Of a DNA stretch of 64,000 bases, positions 8,417-16,622 are shown one piece after another. Origin of the DNA: an uncultured Christensenella sp. (GTDB taxonomy: Bacteria; Bacillota; Clostridia; Christensenellales; CAG-917); NCBI GenBank assembly GCA_910577815.1, contig CAJTNO010000003.1, positions 186,001-250,000 of the forward strand, written 5' to 3'. Position 1 is the first letter of the stretch; the number at the start of each line of letters is the position of its first letter. A program made the translations under genes and the position numbers. The notes under the pieces are model-generated. The model was not told the DNA's origin. It worked only from the letters and a program-made list of their open reading frames with translations, and made no database searches.

Positions 8417-9184
8417 TTAATCAAGGTGCTGTATTCCGTTATTGTCGATGGTGTAGCCCTCTGTCGCCACAAGCTCGCTCAGGGTAACAAACTCAAAGCC
8501 CTGCTCCTTCAGCGCGCTAAGCACAAGCGGGAGTGCGTCAAGCACGTGGTCGCTGTTGTTGTGGAACAAAACTATATCGCCGCTCTTGGCTTTGGGTACT
8601 ACTCTGTTGAATATCTCCTTTGCGGAAAGTCCCTTCCAATCGAGACTGTCTATAGACCATTGAACCCCGACCATATCGAGCTCCTCTATCGCCGACATAA
8701 GTCTATCGCTGTAATCTCCGAAGGGAGCGCGGAAGTAAGTCGGCTTAATACCCGTAAGCTCGTTTACTCTGTCGTTTACGTATTCTATTTCAGCTCGAAT
8801 TTCATCGTCGCTGAGCTTAGGCATATTCAAATGATTGCGCGAATGATTGCCGATGTCGAAGCCCGCCTCTGCGATAGCCTTAGTTTCCTTTTCAAACTTA
8901 TCCAACCAAAAGCCTACAAGAAAAAACGTTCCTTTTGCGTCGTACTTTTTCATCGTGTCGATTATGCACTGCGTCTTATCCGCACCCCAGGCGGCGTCGA
9001 ACGTGAGCGCAATAACCTTTCTCTCGCCCTTAACCTCAACCCCGTAAACAGGTATTTTTCGGGAGCTTTTTCCGAAAAACACAGCCGCAGTAGACGTTAC
9101 GCCCAATGTGCAGGCAAGAATAATTCCGGCAATAGCCAGCGACACAACCGTAATCAAACTTTTCTTTCCGACCGTTATAAACAC
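8417..9184 (-). CDS. Polysaccharide deacetylase, PdaB-like
   Basis: Secreted or membrane-tethered NodB-domain deacetylase acting on peptidoglycan or another N-acetylated glycan. A hydrophobic N-terminal anchor occupies residues 10-32. The NodB motifs are TFDAAWG with the catalytic/metal Asp, the NHSRNH metal histidines, and YFRAPFGDYS. TFDAAWG in place of TFDDGP is common in clostridial sporulation PdaB/YlxY-type proteins, which fits the gpr gene in this window. The start is GTG at 9184 with GAGG seven bases upstream. It is co-directional with the OB-fold gene 55 bases downstream. Confidence 0.85.
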   Translation of the reverse strand: MFITVGKKSLITVVSLAIAGIILACTLGVTSTAAVFFGKSSRKIPVYGVEVKGERKVIALTFDAAWGADKTQCIIDTMKKYDAKGTFFLVGFWLDKFEKETKAIAEAGFDIGNHSRNHLNMPKLSDDEIRAEIEYVNDRVNELTGIKPTYFRAPFGDYSDRLMSAIEELDMVGVQWSIDSLDWKGLSAKEIFNRVVPKAKSGDIVLFHNNSDHVLDALPLVLSALKEQGFEFVTLSELVATEGYTIDNNGIQHLD

Positions 9185-9365
9185 TCGTTCACCTCGATTA
9201 TATATTCGATTTCAACATATATTTAAGCTTATTTTGTCGTAATATGTCGAATATCGTCATTACTGAAAATGTATTAAATTCTCCGCGTTTTTAGAACGTA
9301 TTTTCATACATTTCAGGTGCGCTTATAAAATGAATATGCGCCCGGTTTAAGAATTATCCTTATAT

Positions 9366-9394
9366 TTGACTTTATATCGAATGGGCGTTATAAT
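9366..9394 (+). promoter_or_regulatory. Near-consensus promoter abutting the 9402 start
   Basis: -35 TTGACT (9366-9371), a 17-bp spacer, -10 TATAAT (9389-9394). The ATG at 9402 is seven bases past the -10, so the predicted start site coincides with the start codon. There is no SD. Confidence 0.75.
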
Positions 9395-9401
9395 TATTTT
9401 T

Positions 9402-10328
9402 ATGAAACGAATAGCAACGCAAAAAAACGGAATAGGAAAGAGAATTTTAATAAACATTCCGTTTATACTTCTCATAGCGCTTATGACCGCCTGCTTCGGA
9501 GGCGGTTTGCTGTTGGTTTTTTATTCTATCGTATCCGTTATAGCGTTCAATTCCGCAATGATTTATATGATTGTGGCAGGCGCGGGAGCGATACTAATAG
9601 GCATAGGGCTTTGCCTTATAGCAGTTTACAAAAAGTACTGCGCGTTTTATAACAAAAAAATGGGCTGGAAATATGAAAAAGAAGAAAAACCTGTAGAAAA
9701 AACGGTTACTTACGCCAACAAGCCCGCATCTGAAAGGATTAAAAAACTGCTTACCGTCTCAAACGTAGGCATTGCAATACTTGCGCTCGGCTCGGTATTT
9801 GCCATTATATCCGCCGCGCTCGGCAGCATAGACAGAGCCAACTGGGTGAACGCGATAGGCGGATTTAAGGAGCAACGCGGTTATTATACGGACGTAAGAA
9901 ACGAACCGGTATCCTATCCCATAGCGGGAATGACCTCCGCGCAGAAGCCTATAAACCTAATTACAATAACCCAACCGACATCCGGAGAGCGCAAAAAAGA
10001 AATAGTCGTGGTATACAGTAAATTGGCCGACAGACAAGGACGCATCGAAATCAAGGGCTATAAAAAATTTGAAGGCGATTTCAGCGTATCGCGCAAAACC
10101 AATGGCAATAACGATACCGTAACCGTGAACGTAGGTAACGCCCCTGCGCTCACCTCGCCGCTTGATAAGCTTCTTTTCTTTGTGTTTGACGATTATATTG
10201 TAGAAAAGCAAATTTACATATACATTCCCTACAGCGAAAAAGATAACATAGCAGTAGACGAAGCGGACAGGATATTGTATGAAAAATCGGACGGAACCAT
10301 TGATAATAAAACTATGATTATAGGTTAA
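9402..10328 (+). CDS. Membrane protein of unknown function
   Basis: Not recognised. Of 308 residues, two hydrophobic segments lie at about 17-43 and 48-75, a basic/acidic cytosolic loop at about 76-115, and a third membrane segment at about 120-142. The remaining 165 residues are probably extracytoplasmic and beta-rich with alternating polar strands, somewhat like putative adhesin or DUF4097-type domains, but the resemblance is too weak to name. I chose ATG 9402 because the longer frame begins with a TTG inside the -35 box of the promoter. The gene stands alone, divergent from the deacetylase and convergent with icd. Confidence 0.6.
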   Translation: MKRIATQKNGIGKRILINIPFILLIALMTACFGGGLLLVFYSIVSVIAFNSAMIYMIVAGAGAILIGIGLCLIAVYKKYCAFYNKKMGWKYEKEEKPVEKTVTYANKPASERIKKLLTVSNVGIAILALGSVFAIISAALGSIDRANWVNAIGGFKEQRGYYTDVRNEPVSYPIAGMTSAQKPINLITITQPTSGERKKEIVVVYSKLADRQGRIEIKGYKKFEGDFSVSRKTNGNNDTVTVNVGNAPALTSPLDKLLFFVFDDYIVEKQIYIYIPYSEKDNIAVDEADRILYEKSDGTIDNKTMIIG

Positions 10329-10348
10329 ATCAAAAATATGAATAAATT

Positions 10349-10379
10349 AAAAAAGTCCGCAGAAGCTGCGGACTTTTTT
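10349..10379. terminator. Bidirectional terminator between gene 9402 and icd
   Basis: The arms 10350-10362 and 10366-10378 pair perfectly (AGTCCGCAG aag CTGCGGACT) with an A-run before and a T-run after, so it works on both strands. Confidence 0.88.
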
Positions 10380-10389
10380 AATATCTCAA

Positions 10390-11595
10390 TTATTTTAAGC
10401 AATTCTTTTCGTAATTTCTTGCTATTGCTTCAAGGAACTCTTTGCTGTTCAGTCTTTTTACGCTTACTCCTTCCCGACAAAACAATCCCGCAAGGTCGCC
10501 CGTCATCTCTCCGTTCTCTATTGTGCAAATAGTAGAATTTTCTATGTCCGTAGCAAATCTTACAAGCTCCGCATTACCGTCAAGCTCTCCGCGCTTTTTC
10601 AAGGCTCCCGTCCAGGAAAACAGAGTTGCAACCGAGTTTGTCGACGTGCTTTCACCAGCCTGATATTTGCGGTAATGCCTTGTAACCGTGCCGTGCGCCG
10701 CCTCGTACTCGTATGCGCCGCTTGGAGAAACCAACACCGACGTCATCATAGCAAGAGAACCGAACGCAGTGGCAACCATATCGCTCATAACGTCGCCGTC
10801 GTAATTCTTTAAAGCCCAAATAAATCCGCCGCGCGAACGCATTACCCTTGCAACGGCGTCATCGATTAGAGTATAGAAATACTCTATCCCGTTATCCTCA
10901 AACGCTTTTTTATACTTTGTATCGTAAATCTCCTGAAATATGTCTTTAAAACGGTGGTCGTAAACCTTGGAAATAGTATCCTTTGTTGAAAACCACAGGT
11001 CCTTTTTTTCGGATAACGCATACTCGAAGCAACTTGTTGCAAAGCTTACAATGCTCTTATCGGTATTGTGCTGCGCCTGTAATATTCCGCTATCCGAGCC
11101 AAAATCGAATATCTGTCTTTCTTCTCCGTCGCAAGCGAGCGTAGCAACGCCGCCTTTTGCCTTGATTTCTACCGCCTTATACACGTCCCCGTATGCGTGG
11201 CGAGCAATCACGATAGGACTTGTCCAGGTCGGGACAAGAGGTGTTATGCCTTTAGTCAAAATAGGAGCGCGAAATACAGTGCCGTCCATAATCGCGCGTA
11301 TAGTAGCGTTTGGGGACGGATACAGTCTTTTAAGCTTGAATTCCTCCAGTCTTTGAGCATTGGGAGTAATGGTTGCGCATTTTACGCCTACTCCGTACTT
11401 CAGGCAGGCATTGCCTGCGTCGCAAGTCACCCTATCGTCGGTAGCGTCTCGGTTTTGTATAGATAAATCATAATACTCCGTTTTAAGCTCGACATACGGC
11501 GATATCAGAATTTCCTTTACCCATTTCCAAAGCACTCTTGTCATTTCGTCGCCGTCCATCTCGACAAGCGGAACGGTCATCTTAATTTTATCCAT
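10390..11595 (-). CDS. icd: NADP-dependent isocitrate dehydrogenase, IDH1-like type
   Basis: Oxidative decarboxylation of isocitrate to 2-oxoglutarate, supplying NADPH and a glutamate precursor. The sequence belongs to the type otherwise typical of eukaryotes: VEMDGDEMTRV at the start, SPNATIRAIMDGTVFRAPI in the substrate site, and DIENSTICTIENG-type C-terminal segments. The 401-residue length is normal. SD GGAGG sits five bases before the ATG and a promoter lies at 11620-11648. Single-gene transcription unit. No other TCA-cycle gene is visible nearby, so a biosynthetic role is likely. Confidence 0.93.
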   Translation of the reverse strand: MDKIKMTVPLVEMDGDEMTRVLWKWVKEILISPYVELKTEYYDLSIQNRDATDDRVTCDAGNACLKYGVGVKCATITPNAQRLEEFKLKRLYPSPNATIRAIMDGTVFRAPILTKGITPLVPTWTSPIVIARHAYGDVYKAVEIKAKGGVATLACDGEERQIFDFGSDSGILQAQHNTDKSIVSFATSCFEYALSEKKDLWFSTKDTISKVYDHRFKDIFQEIYDTKYKKAFEDNGIEYFYTLIDDAVARVMRSRGGFIWALKNYDGDVMSDMVATAFGSLAMMTSVLVSPSGAYEYEAAHGTVTRHYRKYQAGESTSTNSVATLFSWTGALKKRGELDGNAELVRFATDIENSTICTIENGEMTGDLAGLFCREGVSVKRLNSKEFLEAIARNYEKNCLK

Positions 11596-11619
11596 ATTAA
11601 CCTCCGATACTTTGCCGAT

Positions 11620-11648
11620 ATATTAGCACACGCGCGCTTAATTGGCAA
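11620..11648 (-). promoter_or_regulatory. Promoter of icd
   Basis: Minus strand: -35 TTGCCA (11643-11648), a 17-bp spacer ending in TGC, -10 TAATAT (11620-11625). The leader is about 20 nt and holds the GGAGG SD. Confidence 0.7.
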
Positions 11649-11749
11649 GTGAATAGTACCAAGCACAATGATTGCTATACGCCCGATAATCAAAACCACT
11701 CGTTCAATGAGCGGTATTGGTTTCCGCTAAAGTCTGCAATCAAAATTCA

Positions 11750-11769
11750 AGTCGCGCACCTGCGCGACT
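11750..11769 (-). terminator. Probable terminator of ddl
   Basis: A GC-rich inverted repeat (AGTCGCGCA / TGCGCGACT) 31 bases past the ddl stop, followed on the minus strand by TTGAATTTTG. The T-tract is weak. Confidence 0.55.
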
Positions 11770-11799
11770 CAAAATCCATATAACAATTCATAAATTAGT

Positions 11800-12924
11800 C
11801 TACTTAACTATTTTCCCGCCCGACTTGAACTTAGACAGCACCTCTGTTTTAAACTTTGACGGAGTCCTGTGCACTGCCTGATAATTTACCGCGTTTTCTA
11901 TCAGTCTTGTTATAAGCGCCTTAAAATCTATTCCCTGTCCTTCAAACAGATAGAACGCCATAGAGCCGGGTACAGTATTTATCTCGTTTATATAAACCTT
12001 ATTTCTTACCTTATCCACAAGATAATCCATACGCACAACTCCGTTCAGGTCAAGCTCTCGATAAATTCTTTCGGTATTGGCTTTTACAATCAGCTCCAGG
12101 TTGCCTATATCGGCAGGAATTACGTGTCCGCCTCCGCTCATCTTTCCGTTGGTCATATACTTATCGTCAAAGGTAAGAAAATCATTGAGAGTAAGCGGCT
12201 GTTCGGTATCCGACAAAACAATTCTGTCTCCGTCTCTGAACGCGGCGCAATTCACCTCTACAAAATCCGTCAATTTATGCTCTACGATTATTTTAGTGTC
12301 GAATCGGCACGCAACCTGCAAGGCAAAATCAAGCTGTTCGTGATTTTCCGCTACGGTTATGCCTATACTGCTGCCCAGCGTAGACGGCTTAACGATAAGC
12401 GGATAGGTTAAAAAGCTCTCCAATCTCTGCAGGGTACGCTCGGCGTCCTCCTCAAATTCTTCGCGGGTAACCACCTCGTGCGGTAAGGTATTGAGCAGCA
12501 TACCTTCAAATAATTGCTTGGATAGCGCTTTATCCATTCCGCAAGCAGACGCTATCACGGACGGACTTGTATACGCTATGCCGTTATACTCAAGTATTGC
12601 CTGCAAAATTCCGCTTTCGCCCTCACCGCCGTGACAGCATATAAATGCCGCGTCGGGCTTAAAATATTTTACAAGTCCGTTATGCTTAACTGTATAAAAT
12701 TCCCCCTTATACAAAATTGCCTTGGAGTGTTCAATCGGATTAAATGCTGAAAACGCGTCGAGGCTGTCCAGCTTCTTAACATAAAAATCACCCTCGTACA
12801 TATAAACGGGTTCTACGTTAAACAAAGACTTATCTATATTGGATAACGTCTGCATTGCGGTGATGATTGATATATCGCTCTCAAGCGACCTTCCTCCGAA
12901 AATCAAAGCAATCTTTTTTTTCAT
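11800..12924 (-). CDS. ddl: D-alanine--D-alanine ligase
   Basis: ATP-grasp ligase joining two D-alanines for peptidoglycan precursor synthesis. Motifs: GGRSLESDIS at the N-terminus (family usual GGRSxEHxVS), CCHGGEGESG, KPSTLGSSIGI, and YINEINTVPGSMAFYLF near the C-terminus. The 374-residue length is typical. SD GAGG lies five bases upstream. It is co-directional with murF, which attaches the dipeptide product; the two are separated by 173 bases of AT-rich DNA without a gene. Whether the ligase makes D-Ala-D-Ala or a variant depsipeptide cannot be decided from sequence alone. Confidence 0.92.
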   Translation of the reverse strand: MKKKIALIFGGRSLESDISIITAMQTLSNIDKSLFNVEPVYMYEGDFYVKKLDSLDAFSAFNPIEHSKAILYKGEFYTVKHNGLVKYFKPDAAFICCHGGEGESGILQAILEYNGIAYTSPSVIASACGMDKALSKQLFEGMLLNTLPHEVVTREEFEEDAERTLQRLESFLTYPLIVKPSTLGSSIGITVAENHEQLDFALQVACRFDTKIIVEHKLTDFVEVNCAAFRDGDRIVLSDTEQPLTLNDFLTFDDKYMTNGKMSGGGHVIPADIGNLELIVKANTERIYRELDLNGVVRMDYLVDKVRNKVYINEINTVPGSMAFYLFEGQGIDFKALITRLIENAVNYQAVHRTPSKFKTEVLSKFKSGGKIVK

Positions 12925-13097
12925 AAAAACCTCACACTGCTACTATCTATGCTTATCTTTCGGATTTTGTGAGAAACAAGCACAGACAGCTGCAAAACAA
13001 CCCTTTTATTATTCACTATATTTCAAAGCCAAATTTATCGATGTATTATAATTTTATTTGATTTTTATAATACTTTTTCTGATTTTATTATTGATAC

Positions 13098-14702
13098 CTA
13101 TCTTTTTTCATCATATATATCGGGCAAATCATTTAATATAAGCAATATATCCCCTACGTGTAATCTGTCTTTAAAATCGTCCTCCGCGCACTTAAGACTG
13201 TCGTAAATATGAATTTCTCCGCCATAGCCGCCGTCTATAAGTCCGCGTCTTATTGCGTCCGTTCTTTTTGCCCCGACAAGCATAACAAGGTCGGCAACGG
13301 CGCTCATATTTATGCCAAGCTTATAGTTCTCCTCACTCTCCTGCGCCCCAAGCTCCACAAGCCCGGGAGTCAGCACAACCTTTCTTCCCTCAAATAGCGA
13401 AAGGGTTTCTATCGCCATTCTCGCGCCGTCGGGATTGGAGTTAAAACTGTCGTCGATAATCTTTATTCCATTGCCGTGTATCAATTCCATTCTGTGCGGA
13501 ACAGGCTCAAGCTTCTCTATGGCGTCAAGAATAAAAGGTATCTCCACCCCAAGCTTATACGCCATAGTAGCGGCAAGCACTATATTCTCGATATTGTGCA
13601 TTCCTATGAGCTGCGTATGCACATAATAGGATTCTCCGTCAAGAATTATATCGAAGTCGCTGCCATTATCCGTCGTGCATATCTGTTCGGCTCTAAACTC
13701 GTTTTGCTCGTCAAGCCCTGCGTACACAAGCTGAGGCTTGCGCTTTGTATTCTTTAAAGCATTTTCCGCACTATCCTTACACGCGCCGCTTACAACGCAA
13801 ATTCCGTTCTCTCCAACGCCCAGTATTCTGCACTTTTCTCTGATAATATTGTCCTGTGTACGGAAGGTTTCAAGATGCTGAGAATTTATGCCCGTAAGTA
13901 TCGTATAGGTCGGCTTTACGATTTTCATAAGCTCTTTTATATCTCCGACTCGTCTTGCTCCGAATTCCGCAACAAAAACGTCGTAGGTCGCGTCCAGTCC
14001 GTTTACGGTTTTTGAAATACCCATCGGAGTATTATAGCTTGCGGGAGTCACAAGCACGTTGTATTTTTCAAGCAGCATCGCGCTTAAGAAGTTTTTTACC
14101 GAGGTTTTTCCAAAGCTGCCGGTAATAGCAATCTTAATCAGCGACGGATTAGCCGCAAGCCGTTTAGCCGTACGTCTTTCATAACGCCTGTTATTGAGTC
14201 TTTCAAACACATTGCTGACCGTGCCAAAAACCATAAACATAAGCGGATACACGGGAGGAAACACAAACAGAACCAAATAACGAAGATACTGCTGAGATAT
14301 GTGCGCATTTCCTATTGCGAACGCCAAGGTTACGAGCACCGTTGTCGCCGCGGACACAAACAAAAGGAATCTTACCGCTCTTTTAGTATATTTAAGCGGC
14401 TTTTTGCGTGTCGGCAAATCCTCCATAAAGTACATTGCAAACTCTGCTATAAAAAAGAACAGCACAGTGATAAAGCCCCAGAACGCGCGCGTCTGCAAAA
14501 AGTAGAATATGCACCATATGCCTATAAAAAGTATGACCGTACACAGGTCTATCAGATATACAAAGCTCAAGCGCTTGTTTTTAAAAATCTCGGTAATTCT
14601 GTAATTATCCTGCTGAATCGCATATAAATACGGACGCGTAATAAAAAACGCGTCTATAAATATGAGCATCACATAAAACCAATCGCCTCGCAATAGAGTC
14701 AT
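13098..14702 (-). CDS. murF: MurF-like ligase with N-terminal membrane domain
   Basis: Adds D-Ala-D-Ala to the UDP-MurNAc tripeptide. Residues 1-165 hold about five hydrophobic segments (near 8-25, 47-70, 73-93, 110-130, 140-163). The Mur ligase follows, with ATP loop GSFGKTS (195-201), NTPMGISKTV, VAEFGARRVGDI, HNIENIVLAA and the closing DDSFNSNPDG motif. Canonical MurF is soluble at about 450 residues; this form is membrane-tethered at 534. GGAGG immediately before ATG 14702 overrules the longer frame starting at 14738. Sequential action with ddl is inferred from function. Peptide-substrate specificity is not provable here. Confidence 0.85.
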   Translation of the reverse strand: MTLLRGDWFYVMLIFIDAFFITRPYLYAIQQDNYRITEIFKNKRLSFVYLIDLCTVILFIGIWCIFYFLQTRAFWGFITVLFFFIAEFAMYFMEDLPTRKKPLKYTKRAVRFLLFVSAATTVLVTLAFAIGNAHISQQYLRYLVLFVFPPVYPLMFMVFGTVSNVFERLNNRRYERRTAKRLAANPSLIKIAITGSFGKTSVKNFLSAMLLEKYNVLVTPASYNTPMGISKTVNGLDATYDVFVAEFGARRVGDIKELMKIVKPTYTILTGINSQHLETFRTQDNIIREKCRILGVGENGICVVSGACKDSAENALKNTKRKPQLVYAGLDEQNEFRAEQICTTDNGSDFDIILDGESYYVHTQLIGMHNIENIVLAATMAYKLGVEIPFILDAIEKLEPVPHRMELIHGNGIKIIDDSFNSNPDGARMAIETLSLFEGRKVVLTPGLVELGAQESEENYKLGINMSAVADLVMLVGAKRTDAIRRGLIDGGYGGEIHIYDSLKCAEDDFKDRLHVGDILLILNDLPDIYDEKR

Positions 14703-14781
14703 ACCACCCTCCGATTTCTCAGGTCTTTTGTGCTGCAAATATTATACTTATGTATGAGCTTTCAATGCTTATTCTATAAAT

Positions 14782-15573
14782 TCAGGCTATAAAAGCCTTA
14801 AGTATGGATATAAATTTTCCGCTGTCCTCCGCATAAGCAAAATGTCCGCCGTTAAGCCAAAAAATACTGCTGTCGGCTATATTTTTATTCAGCCTTCGCG
14901 CCATATAAGCGGGAGTATCCCTGTCACCGTCTCCCCAAAAGATTGCGGTCGGACACTTAATATTGCCAAGCAGCGACGTCTGGTCGTAATTTACAACTTT
15001 TTTAAACGTTTCACGCATAGTCGGTGAAAGAACTCTGAAATCCGCCGACCCCTTAAGCCCCTTAAGCCCAAGCTTTCTCAAAAGCTTATGAACGCCTATT
15101 TTTATGTAATATTTAAGTCCGCGTCTGGGCTTGAGTCCTGCGCTATCCACTAAAACAAGCTTATAAACCAATTCGGGATAATTGCTTGCAAGCTCCAGAC
15201 ACACTCTCCCGCCAAAGGAATGCCCTACAAATACGGCTTTTTCTATTCCGATAAGTCGTGTAAGCGCTATGACGTCGGCGGCATAATCCGCTACAGTGTA
15301 AGTCTTATCGGGTTCTTCGCTCTCTCCGAAGCCCGCAAAATCAAGCAAGGTAACCCTGAATTTTGAGGATATTGTCTTTGCGACAAATAAAAAAGCGGAG
15401 ATGCTCGCACCCCAGCCGTGTAAAAATACTATATCTTCGCCGCTTCCAAAGCTGACGTACTTGACCTTGTGTCCGTTAATAACGGAATATTGCGGAGCAT
15501 ATCCGCTATTCAACGCCGCCGAGCGACGGTTGCCGTTTTCGCGCAATGCTGCGCCGGAATAATTACTGTCTAT
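14782..15573 (-). CDS. Alpha/beta hydrolase, unusual start
   Basis: Soluble alpha/beta-hydrolase with a complete triad: Ser in GHSFGG, Asp in WGDGDRDTP, His in NGGHFAY. The oxyanion segment FLHGWGA is present. The substrate is unknown. The start is odd. The frame is open right up to the rimI stop with no ATG or GTG before the fold begins. The only ordinary candidate is a TTG at 15546 without an SD, whereas GGGGAGGA at 15578-15585 is ideally spaced for an ATA codon at 15573-15571, directly after and in frame with the rimI TAA. I give the longer extent; the shorter 254-residue form is equally possible. Last gene of the tsaE-tsaB-rimI run. Confidence 0.7.
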   Translation of the reverse strand: MDSNYSGAALRENGNRRSAALNSGYAPQYSVINGHKVKYVSFGSGEDIVFLHGWGASISAFLFVAKTISSKFRVTLLDFAGFGESEEPDKTYTVADYAADVIALTRLIGIEKAVFVGHSFGGRVCLELASNYPELVYKLVLVDSAGLKPRRGLKYYIKIGVHKLLRKLGLKGLKGSADFRVLSPTMRETFKKVVNYDQTSLLGNIKCPTAIFWGDGDRDTPAYMARRLNKNIADSSIFWLNGGHFAYAEDSGKFISILKAFIA

Positions 15574-16014
15574 TTAGTCCTCCCCGATAGTCAGCCACAT
15601 TACAAGAGCGTCGTATCTATTTGCATAATACCTCTTGCGTATGCCTTCTACCGTGAAGCCGAGCGATTTATACAATTTAACCGCGCGCTCGTTGGTATCC
15701 TTTACCTCTAAAGTAATCCTCTTTATGCCTTCGCGCCTTGCAAGCTCTAAAAGCTTAAGCATAAGCGTTTTTCCATAGCCCCGTCCGCGCATATCCGCGC
15801 GCACCGCAATATTTGCTATCTGACCTTCGTCAAGCACCTTGTGAAAGCCGCCGTAGCAGATGACCTCGCTGTCGCTCACTCCCACTAAATAGTAGGCGTT
15901 TTTATCCTCAAGCTCGGGCTCAAACATTCCTACCGTCCAAGGCTCGTCAAACGCCTCCGCTTCAATCTCTGCCATAAGAGGGAGATGCTCTGCTTTTAAG
16001 CTTTCAAATCTCAT
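15574..16014 (-). CDS. rimI: RimI, ribosomal protein S18 N-acetyltransferase family
   Basis: GNAT acetyltransferase; the family acetylates the N-terminal alanine of ribosomal protein S18. The acetyl-CoA loop is RADMRGRGYGKTL, with upstream EIEAEAFDEPWT and downstream NERAVKLYKSLGF, both typical of RimI. 146 residues, full length. It overlaps the end of tsaB by 11 bases, and an AGAGGGAAAAGG stretch within tsaB acts as SD. Pairing with tsaB and tsaE is the classic arrangement of the t6A cluster. Confidence 0.92.
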   Translation of the reverse strand: MRFESLKAEHLPLMAEIEAEAFDEPWTVGMFEPELEDKNAYYLVGVSDSEVICYGGFHKVLDEGQIANIAVRADMRGRGYGKTLMLKLLELARREGIKRITLEVKDTNERAVKLYKSLGFTVEGIRKRYYANRYDALVMWLTIGED

Positions 16015-16576
16015 CCTTTTCCCTCTCCGCCTGCGACTTTCTCATATAAAACGGCGACAGAATGTCTTGAAAGCACCCGTTCTCAAGCTTTTTCCGCACT
16101 ACACCCGCAAGCGCAAGCCAGTTATCGCAAACGGGCTTTGTCATTGCCAAGCTCGGAATATTATTCTCTCCGTCAGAAATGAACCGCGCGCTTTTAACCT
16201 CGCCGTTTTCACACTCCGCACAGTACAAATTTCCGTGTCCCGCGTCCACAGCCGCCAGAACGTTTGCACAATTATATGATATAACTTCAAAAGAGGTGAC
16301 GCTTATTCTCTTTGCATTATTGGCAAAAGCTATCGCCGTCATTGCGGACACGCCTATTCTGATACCCGTAAACGAACCCGGACCCACGACGGCGGCAACA
16401 GCTTCTACTGCGCTTATATCCGCATCGGCTTCCTTCAACACTTCGTCGACGGTTGGCATAAGCAAACGCGAATGTCCGGATTTTCCGACCTCTATTTCCC
16501 TATGGTATATCTTGTCGTCCTTTAAAAGAACTACCGTCAATTTAGTATTTGTTGTATCAATAGCAAGACAATTCAC
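16004..16576 (-). CDS. tsaB: TsaB, tRNA t6A37 modification subunit
   Basis: Inactive ASKHA-fold partner of TsaD in making threonylcarbamoyladenosine at tRNA position 37. The N-terminal LAIDTTNTKLTV and the VGPGSFTGIRIG motif are diagnostic. 190 residues is slightly short compared with the usual 220-230, with a reduced C-terminal half. The start is GTG at 16576, preceded by AGGGAG. It lies 46 bases downstream of the tsaE-bearing fusion gene. tsaD and tsaC are not in this window. Confidence 0.92.
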   Translation of the reverse strand: MNCLAIDTTNTKLTVVLLKDDKIYHREIEVGKSGHSRLLMPTVDEVLKEADADISAVEAVAAVVGPGSFTGIRIGVSAMTAIAFANNAKRISVTSFEVISYNCANVLAAVDAGHGNLYCAECENGEVKSARFISDGENNIPSLAMTKPVCDNWLALAGVVRKKLENGCFQDILSPFYMRKSQAEREKDEI

Positions 16577-16622
16577 TCGCTCCCTCTCTTAATTAAATGT
16601 TGTTTAAATTCTGATTTTATTC

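Noticed and set aside
8363..9226. Plus-strand open frame of 287 codons
   Set aside because: Antisense to the polysaccharide deacetylase; no recognisable protein features or SD.
13043..13073. AT-only hairpin with a T-run on the plus strand
   Set aside because: No plus-strand gene ends nearby and the minus strand lacks a T-run; probably just AT-rich spacer.
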